Of a stretch of 64,000 nucleotides of DNA, positions 34,679 to 46,450 are shown one piece after another (positions within the stretch are counted from its first letter, which is position 1; each line of letters starts with the position of its first letter). Source of the DNA: Plasmodium relictum (lineage: Eukaryota; Apicomplexa; Aconoidasida; Haemosporida; Plasmodiidae); assembly GCF_900005765.1 (NCBI RefSeq), contig NC_041689.1, forward strand, positions 1,178,001 to 1,242,000. The letters run 5' to 3'. The notes beneath the pieces were generated by a model. That model was not told the DNA's origin and searched no databases. It saw only the letters and a program-made list of their open reading frames with translations. The translations under genes were made by a program, and so were the position numbers.

Positions 34679-36498
34679 ATGATGAATAAAAATGTAAATG
34701 AAATAAATAAAAGAATAATAAAAAAAATTATGATTGTTAATTTTGATGATATTAATGGATATTCACTGAAAAATATTTATCCAAATTTTCATAATTTAAA
34801 TTATTTTTTTTCTTTCAAATGTTTAAAAAACTATAATATCACTAGACTAGTTTACTTGAATAAGGTTAAGAAAAAAAGAAAAAAGAATAAATGTAAGAAA
34901 TATTTTAGTTCATCATTCTCTTATGATATATATGAAAAAAAAAAAGAAAAAGTATCAAATAAGATAAATGATAATATTTATGATTTTTGCAATAAACAAA
35001 ATTTAATAAGTGATTGTGAATTATTATATAATGAAAATAATCTAAATATAGATTTTAATTTTTCAAACTCAAAGAATTCAAGCAAGACAGATAATTTAAA
35101 AAATTCAAGTATTATTACAAGTTCATTTAATTCAAATAATCCTAAAGTTTCTAGTGATTCAAATAAAATCTATACAAAAAAGAGCTACAAAATTTTCCCT
35201 TTTTATAAAAAAAAATTAACAAATAACTATTTAGATAATTCTTTGAAGAAATTTGGCAATAAAAATGCAAGTGAAAAAATTTTTGAAAAAAAAGAAAATG
35301 AGTTTGCAAAACAAAGTTCTAATACATTCATTGATTTGAAAAAATCGACAAAATATAAAAAAGAAATTATATACTGTAGTTCGAATTTAAGTGAGGATAA
35401 ATGTAGTATGCCAAAAAATTCGTTATGTTTTTCAGAAAAATCAAAATGTGAAACTTTCAACAAGGGTTATGCTGATTTATTATCAGGTGAGAATACCCGT
35501 TCTAATGGTAATAGTACAAAAAAAAAAAAAAAATTTTTTTTAAATTAAAAAAAATAGATATATAGTCAACATGAAAATTTTCAAAGTTCAGAATTTTCCA
35601 ATTTTTTTTAAAATATTTGACTAATTATAATAAAAATTTTGAACTTTAAAAAATTTCAATAGAGTTTATAAAGATGGATGAGTATTCAAAATACGAAATG
35701 AAAATAATTATGATGTATTCTATTCCATATATAAAAAAGAAAAAGTTAATTAAATTTAATGGTATATAAAAAAAAAAAAAATTTCACAATTTTAGAAAAA
35801 AAAACTAAATGGTTACTTTAATTCAATTTATTTATTTCTTAATTTTTTTTTTTTTTATATTAAAGATAAAGAATGTGTATTATTATTTCGATTAAGAAGA
35901 CAATTTAATAAACTTTCTAAGTATAATAATGTAAATAAATATTATTACGAATTTGTTCATGTATTTAATAGGTTCTTTATTAAAATAAATATGAAGAATG
36001 CAGATTATTTATAAATTTTTTTTTTTTCATATATTTTTATGAATTATTTTTATATGTATATTTATTGTCTCAGAAAATATATAGATAAAAATACGAAAGA
36101 ATTAAAAAACGAAAGTATAATTATAACAACCGAATTATTAAATATTGAATTTTTTAAAAAAGTTATAAAATTTTTTAGCACTGCTTACTTTGACATTGGC
36201 TTCAATATATTAATAAATTTTTATGAAAGCATGAAGAAATGTAGTAGTACAAAAGAAATATTAGAAATAAAATTAAATTATAAAAATCATAATTTTTATG
36301 AGAACATTGAAATTAAATCTATTAATTCCAATTATAATCATAATATATATTCAAAAAATAAGAAATATCAAGAAAATATTTTTGAAATTAAATCTTTGAA
36401 TAATGAAAAAAAAGACAAATATATTAACATAATAAGGACAAATACAAAATTAAATATAGAAAATTATTATGATCATAATTTTAATTCTTTCAAAGTAA

Positions 36499-36558
<60 letters not shown>

Positions 36559-38042
36559 TTGTTTTTTCTTTTTTTTTATAGAATACAAATATTTATAAAA
36601 ATTTATTTTATTTTAAGGAGTATTTATTAATTTTTTTTGAAATGATTTTACTTGGGTATCCTATTTGTGTACTATCTAAGAATATTCAAAGTTAAAATAT
36701 TGAATAAATAAGGAAATAAAAAAAATTATATGTTTTTTTATTAGATATTTTTATCTAAGCCTTATAATATATTTAAATTTTTTTTATTAAAATTTTTTTT
36801 TCTATAGAGTTAGCAATTTCGTTATAGCTTTAATTTCATTAATATCTCCAATAAATTATTACGGTGATTATAGGTTTAAAGAAAAGATATATATTTATTT
36901 ATTACGTATCATTAATAAATCAATTAATTATTTATTCTTATATTTATTCATATATTTATTTTTACTTTTTTTTTTTTTTTTATTAGACCTTATATTAGCA
37001 TACATGAAAAAGATTTTATATATTTATATAGACTAAATAAAAAGAAAAAAAAAAAAGTGAAAAACATAATTTTAGGTTTATATCCTTCTTTTTTAGTTTA
37101 TAATATGGTATTATTCAAAATAAAATTATAGAAAAAAAAATAATTTTTATTACATAAATAATATTGTTTTAATAGAGTATTTTTCTTTTTATTTTTACAT
37201 GAAAAAGAAAAATATGAATATTATAGGAATAAAATTAAAGAAAAAAGAAATACCAAAAAATATAATTAAAAAATGTAAGATTATAAGAAAAGACAGGAAA
37301 AATTTTTCTTTTATATATTTATGTAGTAATCCTATATTAAATTTGATAGATGTTAAAAATATTTTTCCTCATAGTAAGGAATATGAATATTTTAAGGAAA
37401 TAAAAAAAAATGAAAAAAAAAAGCTTTTTAATAACCATAAAAATGGAGAAAGAATAAAATCATTTAATAAAATAATAGAAAATGAATTAAGTGATTATAG
37501 CTTTGATCATTCTGTGAAGTCAGCTTCCTATTTACCATTTAACAAAACGTTAAGTTTAAATGAAGATATTTTTTTTTCAAATGATAATATAGAAAAAAAT
37601 GAAGAAAAAAGATATTATGAAAATGAAAAATTTTCCACTTATATACCAAATTTTAATAATTCATTAAAAGAATACCATAACATAAAAAATTACTTAAGTG
37701 ATTTAGAAGATATAGGAAATAAAAAAATTGAATTATACCTAGATGAAATTATGAATGAAATATTAAAACCGATTATTTTATCAGTTAAATGTAATAACAA
37801 TTTTAGAAATATTGAATTTTGCAGTTTTAAAAAGAATATTTCCTACAATTATTTTCGACATCTTTCCAATATATATGAAAAGTAAAATTACAAAAAATAT
37901 ATTTATATGTATAATATTATATGAAATATAAATTTTTATATATTATTATTTTCTTTTCTTTAGAGATATAGATAAATTTTACAAAAAATTTCTTAAAAAT
38001 AATAATTTTCTACATTGGATAAAAAATTATTTCCCTTTTTAA
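34679..38042 (+). CDS. DENND6-type DENN domain protein, eight exons
   Basis: Exons 34679-35486, 35866-35971, 36074-36494, 36582-36690, 36810-36873, 36987-37107, 37178-37881 and 37964-38042 all join in phase to 803 residues. Family landmarks fall in order across the exons: MIVNFDDINGYSLKNIYP (upstream DENN strand), ECVLLFRLRRQ, YYYEFVHVFNRKYIDKN (like YFYGYVYFRQVRDK), FFEMILLGYPICVLS (like LWEILLLGEPLLVL), ALISLISPINYYGDYRPYISIH (split here over two exons), VKNIILGLYPSF, and a last exon with FLKNNNFLHWIK. This is the arrangement of human DENND6A/B and yeast Afi1-like proteins. DENND6 is a guanine-nucleotide exchange factor for Rab14 in endosomal recycling. The target here is unknown. Exons 1 and 7 carry large Asn/Lys/Ser insertions. 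Intron 3 contains a (TA)n tract. Confidence 0.8.
36501..36555. repeat. (TA)n microsatellite inside an intron
   Basis: About 55 bases of uninterrupted TA form most of intron 3 of the DENND6-like gene (36495-36581). The tract lies between the gtaatt donor and a T-rich acceptor, so its length probably does not affect the protein. Confidence 0.9.
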
Positions 38043-38212
38043 TATATGTCTAATAATTTATGAAAAAAAAAAAAAAAAATGAAAAAAATTATTCAAAATA
38101 TAAATCATAATATTTTTTGGAATTTTATTAACTTGTGGAAAATTCCGAGTTTCAAGATTTATTAAATGAATATTTTATATACAAACATATATATATATAT
38201 ATATAATATATT

Positions 38213-41200
38213 TTAATTTTTCAAAGAAACAATTAAAGCATCTTTAATATTCTTGTTTATGTTTACTTCAAAAATTTTAAAATTATCAGAAAAAAAGTCA
38301 TGAATTTTTTTTTTTTTTTTTAAACAATTTCCATAAAATATGGCAAATTCAGAAATTTCAAAAATATTATCACGATTTAACATTATTTTTTTTTTATTTA
38401 AAAAATTTAATAACTTGTCATTTTTTAAAAAGTTAAGATTAAAGAAAGATTGCAAATTTATTAAGCAAAAAGAAATTTTTCTATAATCAATAAAGAAAAT
38501 TATTTTAGTTTTATTATTTCTATTTTTAACAAACATATCAAATGATTTGACAACTTCATTATAATTAAAATTAAAAATAATAATTTCGCTTTTGTGCAGA
38601 ATACATGCATCCACAGGTACTCCTAAAAAATTTTCCAAAATATCCAAACTGTTTTTATAATTATAAAGATGATTATTTAACATAGAATTAATAAAAATAT
38701 AACTTTTACATACTTTTTTTTTATTCAATATAAAGAAATTATGAAACATGTCAATATCTTTCATAATTAAAAATGTTCTCATTAATATTAAAAAGTTTAT
38801 ATTCGACAATTTATAAGATTTTAAATAACATAGTACAGTAAGATAAAAATATAAATATATATATTGCAAATGTAAAAATTTTTTTTTATTCTGAGATATT
38901 TTACTATTTTTATTAGTCATATTGTAATTTAATTTCGTTCTTTTTTTGTACAAATATTTCATAAGTCCATTAAAAATTAAAGTATATTCTTTTTTATTTA
39001 TTAAAGTATATATTTTTTCAATGAAAAAGTGTTTCAAAATTTTACTTTTTTTAATTTTTCTAATGTTTTTCAAATTAAAAAATTCTATATTTTCTTTTTT
39101 TTTTAATTCCATTTCAATAAATTTCATGCTATCGTTAGTATCCTTTTTATTTTTATTATATGTTTTTTTTTTTGAATATTTTTTAATTAAATAATCATAT
39201 ATATATAAAGGATTATAATAAAAAAATAAATACTTTAGATAATTTTTAATATATTTTGTTTCTTCTGAAAAATAAAATAAGTTATTTAAGCACATGTTGG
39301 ATTTATAATAGATAAAAAGAATCTTTTTAGATAAATTATAATTTTCCTTTTTTCTTTTTAATGCATTTTTTTTGCCATTTTTCAATATTCTAAAAAATTT
39401 TTTCTTGAAATATTTAGATTTCATAATGTGCTTAAACAATATAATTATTTCTTTATGTAATTTCAAATTATTTAAATAATAAAAAATAAAAAATATTTGT
39501 TTTAAATTTAGTACTAATATTTTTTTTTTAAAAATGTTTAACGTTCCTGCATTTTTCTTATTATCCATTAATTTATTAATTAAAATTTTTATTTTTTTTC
39601 TATTATAACAATTAATTATTTGTTTATAAATAGTATAAATTCTATTATATTCTAATAATATTTTTTCAAATAAAAAGGAGTGCTCATCTTTTTGCAAAAT
39701 TTCTCTATTTTTTAATCTTTCTAATAATAGATTAATTATATTATATCGTACATTTTTTAAGATCTTTTGATTTTTTTCTATAATATCAACAGCAATTTTA
39801 GTATAATTACACATATCAAATGCTGAAATTAATATAAATAAAAAACATATATTTATCTTACATAAGGATAATATTTGTCTTTTATTAATTATCAACTGAA
39901 ATAGTATTTCACCATCCTTAAATGATGCATCCACTAAATCAGTGATATAGTTATATATAAAAAGATATAATTCGTCAAAGGTGTTATTATAAATAAGAAC
40001 TGTCTCATTAATTGTTTCAAAAAATCTTCTTAATAATCCTTTATATCCTTTTATGATAAATGAAAATAATTTTTTTTTTTTTAAAAGCCTTTTTAAAAAA
40101 GCAATTCTATTATTATCAACTAATTCGTTATTTAATGTATCATTTTTTTTTATGCTTATAGTTAATTTATTTTTTGTTTCTTTTCCCATTTCCATTAACA
40201 TTGCTTCTTCACCTGATATGTTTTTTTTTTCATTGATTTTATTTATTATTTTTTTTTTTTTTTTGAGATCGATATTGTTGTTCTTTTCCCCATTGTTTTC
40301 AAAAAAATTATTTGTAAAATAATTAATAGATTTCTTATTGATAAAATCAACATTGCTTAAATTTAAATCAAGTAAGAAAACATACTGCAATAATATTAAA
40401 ACAGAATATAATTTAAATGTATCTTTCTCATTGTATGGCATATTACATATAATGAATTGTTTTACATAGGATATTATTTTATCATTTAATTCTTTTAAAT
40501 ATTTGAAAAAACAAATTTTATTACTAAACAGATCTTCGTTGTATATATTAATGTGATTAATAAAATAATTTTCTTTAGTAGATTTATTTGTGTTATTTTC
40601 AACATGATACTTTTTTTTTAAATAAAAAATTTTCAATGCATGAGATAATGTTAAAAAAAAATAACACCATTTATAATCGTAAAAAATGTCATTATTTGAA
40701 TAATACGTATAAAACTGTTGAAGAAATTGTTCTATGAAATAATAGTTTCTTTTTTTTAATAAGGTATCTAAAATATTTAAATATACTAAAAAATTAGTAT
40801 TCGATTGATTATATTCCTTTTTATCTATATCATAATTTTTATTAGTAATATTATTATTAATAAAATGTTTGTTATTGAAATAAATATTATCTGTAATATA
40901 GTTGTCAATAAAATTAAATGTATTAACCGATAAAAAATTTAATTTGAATTTTTTTTTGTTACTACTTAATGAAGTACTATACAAATTATTGCGTGTTAAA
41001 TTTTGGCACATTATATATTTATTTAAGAAATTATTTTCATTTAATTTATTAACAAAATTTATTATAAATAAATTGTTTTTATTTAAAATTTTATAAATAT
41101 AATTTTTGAAAAACAGTAATATTAATCTATATTGCGAATGGAGATAAAAATAATTTAAAATTATTAATCTATCAAACACATCATAATAGGTAATATTTCT

Positions 41201-41911
41201 TTTAATTTTTGTATATACTTTATTTATATTTCTGCAATTGTTTATGCCAAAAAATGTTATGTTTTGTTTCTTTCTTGTTTTTAAGTAAATATCTATTAAT
41301 TTGTTGTCGCAAATATTATCTTTTTTTTTTTTTTTTTTTACATTTTTTTTTAAATTTCTTGCATGATTTAGAATAAATTTGTAATTACTATTATCAATTA
41401 GATTTAATAATTTTCCGTTGCATTTACTATAATTTATATATAGGTATTTCAAAATTAGATGATATAAGATATTTTCTTTTATATAAAAATCATTTAAACT
41501 AAAATTTTCTAACAAGATTTTTAAATATCTTTTAGATACATTAGGTAGATAGTACAAACACAAAAAATTATTCAGTTTATTTTTATTTTTATATAGAAGG
41601 TCCCTTTTCAATGTAAATTTTATTTTATTATTTAAATTGAAATGAAAAAAAGATATTTTCCTTTCTTCTATTATCTTTCTATTTATATTTTCGTCAATTT
41701 TTAATCCAACTATGGGAGACTCTAATGAACTTATAAATGTTGAATCTTTACATTTTTTATACTTTACAAATTCCTCTCGTTTCTTATATTTATTTAAAGA
41801 ATAGTTTATAAATAAATGTGTTTTTTTATATAATTTCTTGCAATGTTTTAGGCATAAATAATAAATGATTACATTATATATAAGTACTAGGTAAAAAAAA
41901 TAAAAATACAT
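38213..41911 (-). CDS. Conserved protein of unknown function, weak RAP-like C-terminus
   Basis: A single exon of 1232 residues, very rich in Asn, Lys, Ile, Leu and Phe. I do not recognise a named family with certainty. The N-terminus (about residues 3-22, Phe/Tyr/Leu/Ile) is hydrophobic and then basic, so it could be a signal anchor or an organellar targeting sequence. Most of the body looks like alpha-helical repeats, as in the helical repeat proteins of Plasmodium mitochondria and apicoplast. Near the C-terminus GVPVDACILHKSEIIIF and, later, FLNKKKIMLNRDNIFEIS have the order and spacing of a RAP domain (VD followed by a basic helix and a beta strand). The diagnostic D-G-P-H residues are missing. 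RAP proteins act in organellar rRNA and mRNA processing. That function is a guess here. The gene is convergent with the DENND6-like gene, with only 170 bases between the stops. Confidence 0.6.
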   Translation of the reverse strand: MYFYFFYLVLIYNVIIYYLCLKHCKKLYKKTHLFINYSLNKYKKREEFVKYKKCKDSTFISSLESPIVGLKIDENINRKIIEERKISFFHFNLNNKIKFTLKRDLLYKNKNKLNNFLCLYYLPNVSKRYLKILLENFSLNDFYIKENILYHLILKYLYINYSKCNGKLLNLIDNSNYKFILNHARNLKKNVKKKKKKDNICDNKLIDIYLKTRKKQNITFFGINNCRNINKVYTKIKRNITYYDVFDRLIILNYFYLHSQYRLILLFFKNYIYKILNKNNLFIINFVNKLNENNFLNKYIMCQNLTRNNLYSTSLSSNKKKFKLNFLSVNTFNFIDNYITDNIYFNNKHFINNNITNKNYDIDKKEYNQSNTNFLVYLNILDTLLKKRNYYFIEQFLQQFYTYYSNNDIFYDYKWCYFFLTLSHALKIFYLKKKYHVENNTNKSTKENYFINHINIYNEDLFSNKICFFKYLKELNDKIISYVKQFIICNMPYNEKDTFKLYSVLILLQYVFLLDLNLSNVDFINKKSINYFTNNFFENNGEKNNNIDLKKKKKIINKINEKKNISGEEAMLMEMGKETKNKLTISIKKNDTLNNELVDNNRIAFLKRLLKKKKLFSFIIKGYKGLLRRFFETINETVLIYNNTFDELYLFIYNYITDLVDASFKDGEILFQLIINKRQILSLCKINICFLFILISAFDMCNYTKIAVDIIEKNQKILKNVRYNIINLLLERLKNREILQKDEHSFLFEKILLEYNRIYTIYKQIINCYNRKKIKILINKLMDNKKNAGTLNIFKKKILVLNLKQIFFIFYYLNNLKLHKEIIILFKHIMKSKYFKKKFFRILKNGKKNALKRKKENYNLSKKILFIYYKSNMCLNNLFYFSEETKYIKNYLKYLFFYYNPLYIYDYLIKKYSKKKTYNKNKKDTNDSMKFIEMELKKKENIEFFNLKNIRKIKKSKILKHFFIEKIYTLINKKEYTLIFNGLMKYLYKKRTKLNYNMTNKNSKISQNKKKFLHLQYIYLYFYLTVLCYLKSYKLSNINFLILMRTFLIMKDIDMFHNFFILNKKKVCKSYIFINSMLNNHLYNYKNSLDILENFLGVPVDACILHKSEIIIFNFNYNEVVKSFDMFVKNRNNKTKIIFFIDYRKISFCLINLQSFFNLNFLKNDKLLNFLNKKKIMLNRDNIFEISEFAIFYGNCLKKKKKIHDFFSDNFKIFEVNINKNIKDALIVSLKN

Positions 41912-42092
41912 ATCTATATATGTGTCAATTCATTCCTCTTTTTGTATTTTTCTAATTTTTATATTTTTTTGCATTGTTTTTTTTTTCATTTTTACATTAT
42001 TAAAGAACAAATTCTATTTTGTATTTCATATTATTTCAACTCTTTTTTAAAATATGAATTTATGTTTATTGTTTGCACAATACATGTTTATT

Positions 42093-42159
<67 letters not shown>

Positions 42160-42918
42160 TTTTATTTATTTATTTTATTTTATCTTCTGTTCATTTGTTT
42201 CATTTCATTTACATAATTTTTCTTTTTATATTTTTTAAATTTATCTATTCTTTGCCATTGAAAAAAAAAAAAAAGAAAAAATATAAAAATATGTACACTT
42301 TATTAAATAAAAGATTTATAAATCTTTTTAAAAAAAACAAAATGTGATTCTTAAGATCTCTATATAATTTTTTAATTTTTTTTATATCGTTCTTTTTTAA
42401 TTTTTCATTTGGGATTCTTAATAGTAGATTTAAAAGTAGTGCTTCATTTTCCGTTTTTAATAATGTGAAGTTATATATTTTATATTCATATTAAAATTAA
42501 TATTTATTTTGTTTTTAAACTTAATAATTTATTGTAATTATCAAAAAATTTTTTTTTTTAAATTATTGGAAAAGAAAAAAAGAAATAAACTTATTTATAT
42601 TTATAAAAATTTTTATTTTATTTTTTATAGAAATTCCATTAATATTATATTATAATGACCTTATGTAATGTGCTTACATTTTTCTTTTTTATAAATATAT
42701 AAAACATTTTGAGTAAAAATTAGATGCTACTGAAGTTATAATTTAAGCCAAAAAAAAAAAAAAGAAAAAAATTAGAATATATATGTTAATTATTTAAATA
42801 ATAATTTTTTTTATTGTGTATTGATTTTTTTAAATTATTTATTGTTAATATATTAACTTCTTCATTTATATATATAAATTGATGTATATATTAAAAAAAT
42901 ATACTTTTTTAAAATAAG
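41912..42918. other. Divergent intergenic region with ATTT repeat
   Basis: The 1-kb spacer lies between the 1232-residue minus-strand gene and the next plus-strand gene. Its main feature is an (ATTT)n tract around 42088-42180. Frames through it encode a repeated Phe-Ile-Tyr-Leu pattern only. No other coding signal is seen. Confidence 0.75.
42088..42180. repeat. (ATTT)n tetranucleotide repeat
   Basis: About 20 tandem copies of TTTA/ATTT, with two longer T interruptions near its right end. This is a microsatellite in the divergent spacer, and frames through it are not genes. Confidence 0.9.
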
Positions 42919-43701
42919 ATGGAAGAAGCATATGCTGGATCATGTGTTCAAAGTTTCTTTGAACCAAAAGTAGATTTTTCTATTTGTACAAATAAATCTA
43001 TTAAATTGTTTTTAAAAGATTTAAATAATTTGAATTATCCTAGAAATGTAATAGATAATAGCAATGAAAACAACTTAAATAATAGTAATAATAAAAACGA
43101 ACAAAATAATAATGATAATAAAAATCAAGAAAATAAGAGCATTTCAAAAGATGATGATAAAAACATATTAAATATTGATAATAAAGATGCATTAAATAGT
43201 AATAATGGAGAGGAAACAAATAATGATAATAATATATGCACAATAGAAGAAAACATTAATAAAATATTAGAAGAAAATGTATCTCTTTTAAATGGTTACT
43301 CTTACTTTAGTAGAATTGGGCATAATATAAATTTATTACACACCGAATTATCATCAATAAAAAAAGACTTCCTTTTTTTAAGTAAACAAACAAGAGTAAA
43401 AGTAAAAAAATTGAAAAATATTAAAAAAAAAAATATAATATATAAAGGTTTGCTTGAAGAAGTAAAGGAGGATAGGAAAAGAAAAGAATTGTATGAAAAA
43501 TTGAGTATAGAAATTAAAAAGTTAGATGATGTTAGAAAAGTTCAAAAAAAACAAAAAGCAGAAAAATATTCAATTGAAAATTTTGAAAAAAAAATAAAAA
43601 ATATAGAAAGCACAATCAGTTCTAATAATAACAATGTTCTTAAAACTATTGAACAAATTAATGAAATTATATCAACAAATTTACAAATAGACATTAAATA
43701 A
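42919..43701 (+). CDS. Small coiled-coil protein of unknown function, KxDL-like stretch
   Basis: A single exon of 260 residues. The first 40 residues are ordered (MEEAYAGSCVQSFFEPKVDF). Residues 48-105 are an Asn/Asp/Lys low-complexity insert. After that there is a continuous helical region: a segment with YFSRIGHNINLLHTELSSI, then IKKDFLFLSKQTRVKVKKL, followed by a Lys/Glu-rich coiled coil to the end. The KKDF..L....R.K..L spacing resembles the KxDL motif of KXD1/BORC-BLOC-type subunits, which help position lysosomes. This is a pattern match by eye only. No signal peptide or membrane span is present. Real coding status is supported by a normal ATG context and by composition that clearly differs from its flanks. 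Confidence 0.6.
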   Translation: MEEAYAGSCVQSFFEPKVDFSICTNKSIKLFLKDLNNLNYPRNVIDNSNENNLNNSNNKNEQNNNDNKNQENKSISKDDDKNILNIDNKDALNSNNGEETNNDNNICTIEENINKILEENVSLLNGYSYFSRIGHNINLLHTELSSIKKDFLFLSKQTRVKVKKLKNIKKKNIIYKGLLEEVKEDRKRKELYEKLSIEIKKLDDVRKVQKKQKAEKYSIENFEKKIKNIESTISSNNNNVLKTIEQINEIISTNLQIDIK

Positions 43702-43867
43702 TTTTATCAAAAAAAAAAATAAATAAATAAAAAAATAAAAAATAAGATATAAAATTTTTACTAATTTGATTTTTACAAAAAATGTAATAAATAAAAAAAA
43801 CACCTTGTAGTATTAATATGAATTCAATTTTTCCTTTTTTTTTTTTTTTTTTTTGTCCATTTGTATT

Positions 43868-46450
43868 CTATTCAGTTATACTTTTATGAAGATCTTTGTA
43901 TAATTCTAATTCTTTTTTTTTTTCATCTAAAACACTACATAATAAAAAATATATAACGTAATTTTAAATAAATATATAAGAAATAAAAATTATCAAACTT
44001 TCATATATATATATATATATATAAGAATTATTAAAATTACATTGTGATATATGCTTTGCTATAATTCTTTAATTCTACCAAAATTGCACATGCCTATTAT
44101 AAAAAATAAAAAATACATAAATAACATAAAAATATATATTTTTTAATAGGTTTTTTTTTTTTTTTTTTTATAATAGTATATAAATATTTGTAATATTTTA
44201 ATATTCTACTAAATAAATTATTATATATTATAATTAAAATCATTAATAAAAAGAAAAATTGAAATTAATGAAAAATATTAAAAAAGGTAAAAATATATTT
44301 TTTTACTTTTTGAAGTATCATTAATTTTTCTTTAAAAACTTTTTCATTTTCCATTTTGATTTTGTTAAGTTCATTTTCTTTTTCTTCTTTCGATGCCAAC
44401 ACTTCTTTAAGTATTTCATTTGCCTCATTCTAATAAAAAATTGAAATGAACATAATGTAACTATGTTTCTATAATTATTAATTTACATTAATATTAATTA
44501 GCATACATATATATATAAAAAAAAATTTATTATTAAAAATATATATATATATATTAGGACACTATATTATTATAATGTCATAACATAAAAAAATAATTCA
44601 TGATTGTAAGTATATTAAAATATTGCTTTACTTTTTTCTCCTTTGCTTCTTCTAACATTTTCTATAAATAAAATAAAAATTAGAACCATATATTTATTAC
44701 AGTTATAGTTTTATAATAAGTGATATATATAATTCATGATATATAAAATAAAATAATATATATATAGGGATAAGTACAAAAATATAAAAACTTCAGCAGC
44801 TATATAATTTATATCTTATCGAAAATATAAAATGATAATAATAATAATTGAATACATAAAAATAAAGGTACAAATAAATATATTAAATCTATAATATATA
44901 TATACATTTTAAAATTTTTTTTCTTTTTTTTTTGTTAATTATATTACTTGATTTTGAGATACAATTTGATTATATTTATTTGTTGATGCATTTAAAAAAT
45001 TATTAGTATCTTCATTTAATTTTTTTACTAGATTTTCCTGTTCTATAATATATTCTTTTAAATATTCTATTTCTTCTTCAACAATTTTAATTTGTTTTTC
45101 ATGTTCTTCAATTAAATCCAATGAATTTTTTAATTCTTGTTCATCTTGTTCAATAAATATTTTTATATCACTTTTTCTATCTTTCCAATTCATATTTAAC
45201 ATATTATCTACTGTAAAGGAATCGATATTTATGTTAATATTATTTATTTTATTCCATTCAGAAATAGAAATATTTTTATATAAATTTATATTTTCCGTTA
45301 TTTCTATTAATTTTTCGTTAATATTTTTCGCTAATTTCTTTAAATCATTATTTCTATTATTTAATTTTTCACTTAAATTAGGATGTTCATTATTTAGGCA
45401 TTTTATTTCATTTTTTATATGTTCTATTTTTTCTTTATTTTTATCTATATTTTCGTTCATTTGCAAAAATTGAGCCTTATTTAGAGTTTGTTTTTGTAGT
45501 ATTTCTTTAACTTTATTTATTTCCTCTAATATCTTTTCTGTTTTTATTTTTTCTTCTTGATATGATTTTTTACACATTTCAATTTCTTTTTCTAATTTTT
45601 TGGTTTCTTCTAAGCTATTGGTATATAACAACTTTATTTTTTTATTTTCTTCACATAAAACTTTATTTCTCTTAATTAATTCTTCGTTTTCTTTCATATG
45701 ATTTTTTATTTCTTCAATCTTTTTTTTCTTTTCTGTAATATCTTCGTTTTTTTTATTTATACTGCTTTCCAGTCTATTTATTTCTTTGTCTAATTTAGAA
45801 TTCATCATGTCATTCAAATTTCTTTCTTCTCTATTAATATATGATTTATAACTGTGTAAAATAAACTCATCCATTTTTATTTCACTGTCATCATTCATAT
45901 CATCAGAAAAGTTCATTTCTTTTTCTTCATTTATATCATTAAAGCATTCTGCTTCAAATATTAGTAATTGACACAGCCACGCCAAAGCAGATAAATGAGT
46001 GTTGTATTGAAGACCAGTGGTTGGTGCTACTAAAGTTGATTTAGATATGGTGTATGGATAGCCAATATCCTTATAAAAACTTAATACTACTTCTCCATAA
46101 TTATCCTTATTAACTTCAATTAAAGGATCAACATGTTTAAATATAAAGTTCCATATATTTATTAAATCGGTCATACTTGGGTTTTTAAATAAATTTGGAG
46201 ATATACTACCGCCATAATTTTTCCATCCCAGATATCGAATTAATGTTTTTACATTTTCTTTTTTATCACTTTTATCAGACTTTTTTATATATACTGATGC
46301 ATTGGATTTATAAAATGATAAAGCATTCAAAGATGTTCTTGACTTGGATTTTTTTTCAGCAGAAACATACACACTGTTATTTAAATTACTATTATTATTA
46401 AACACAGAAAGTGTTGAATTAAACTTATTATACACAGAATGATTATTCAT
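43868..46450 (-). CDS. NDC80: Kinetochore protein NDC80 (HEC1)
   Basis: Five exons (44948-46450, 44632-44661, 44307-44429, 44041-44093, 43868-43934) join in phase to 591 residues. Donors are gtaata, gtaaag, gtaaaa and gtaatt, each with an AG acceptor after a pyrimidine-rich tract. Residues 62-170 form the calponin-homology domain that binds microtubules, recognised from LIRYLGWKNYGG, DLINIWNFIFKHVDP and a helix with HLSALAWLCQLLIFEAECF. The disordered basic N-tail precedes it. From about residue 200 to the end the protein is a long coiled coil that pairs with NUF2. NDC80 links kinetochores to spindle microtubules and is a standard kinetochore marker in Plasmodium schizogony and male gametogenesis. 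The four small 3' exons extend the coiled coil by about 90 residues. A model with only the first exon would be truncated. Confidence 0.92.

Noticed and set aside
36012-36014. In-frame stop in the DENND6-like gene suggesting a pseudogene
   Set aside because: A phase-2 donor at 35972 (gttctt) and an acceptor after gtctcag at 36073 remove it and restore the conserved YYYEFVHVFNRKYIDKN junction.
42054-42347. Two overlapping plus-strand frames with a Phe-Ile-Tyr-Leu repeat
   Set aside because: They are the translation of an (ATTT)n microsatellite.
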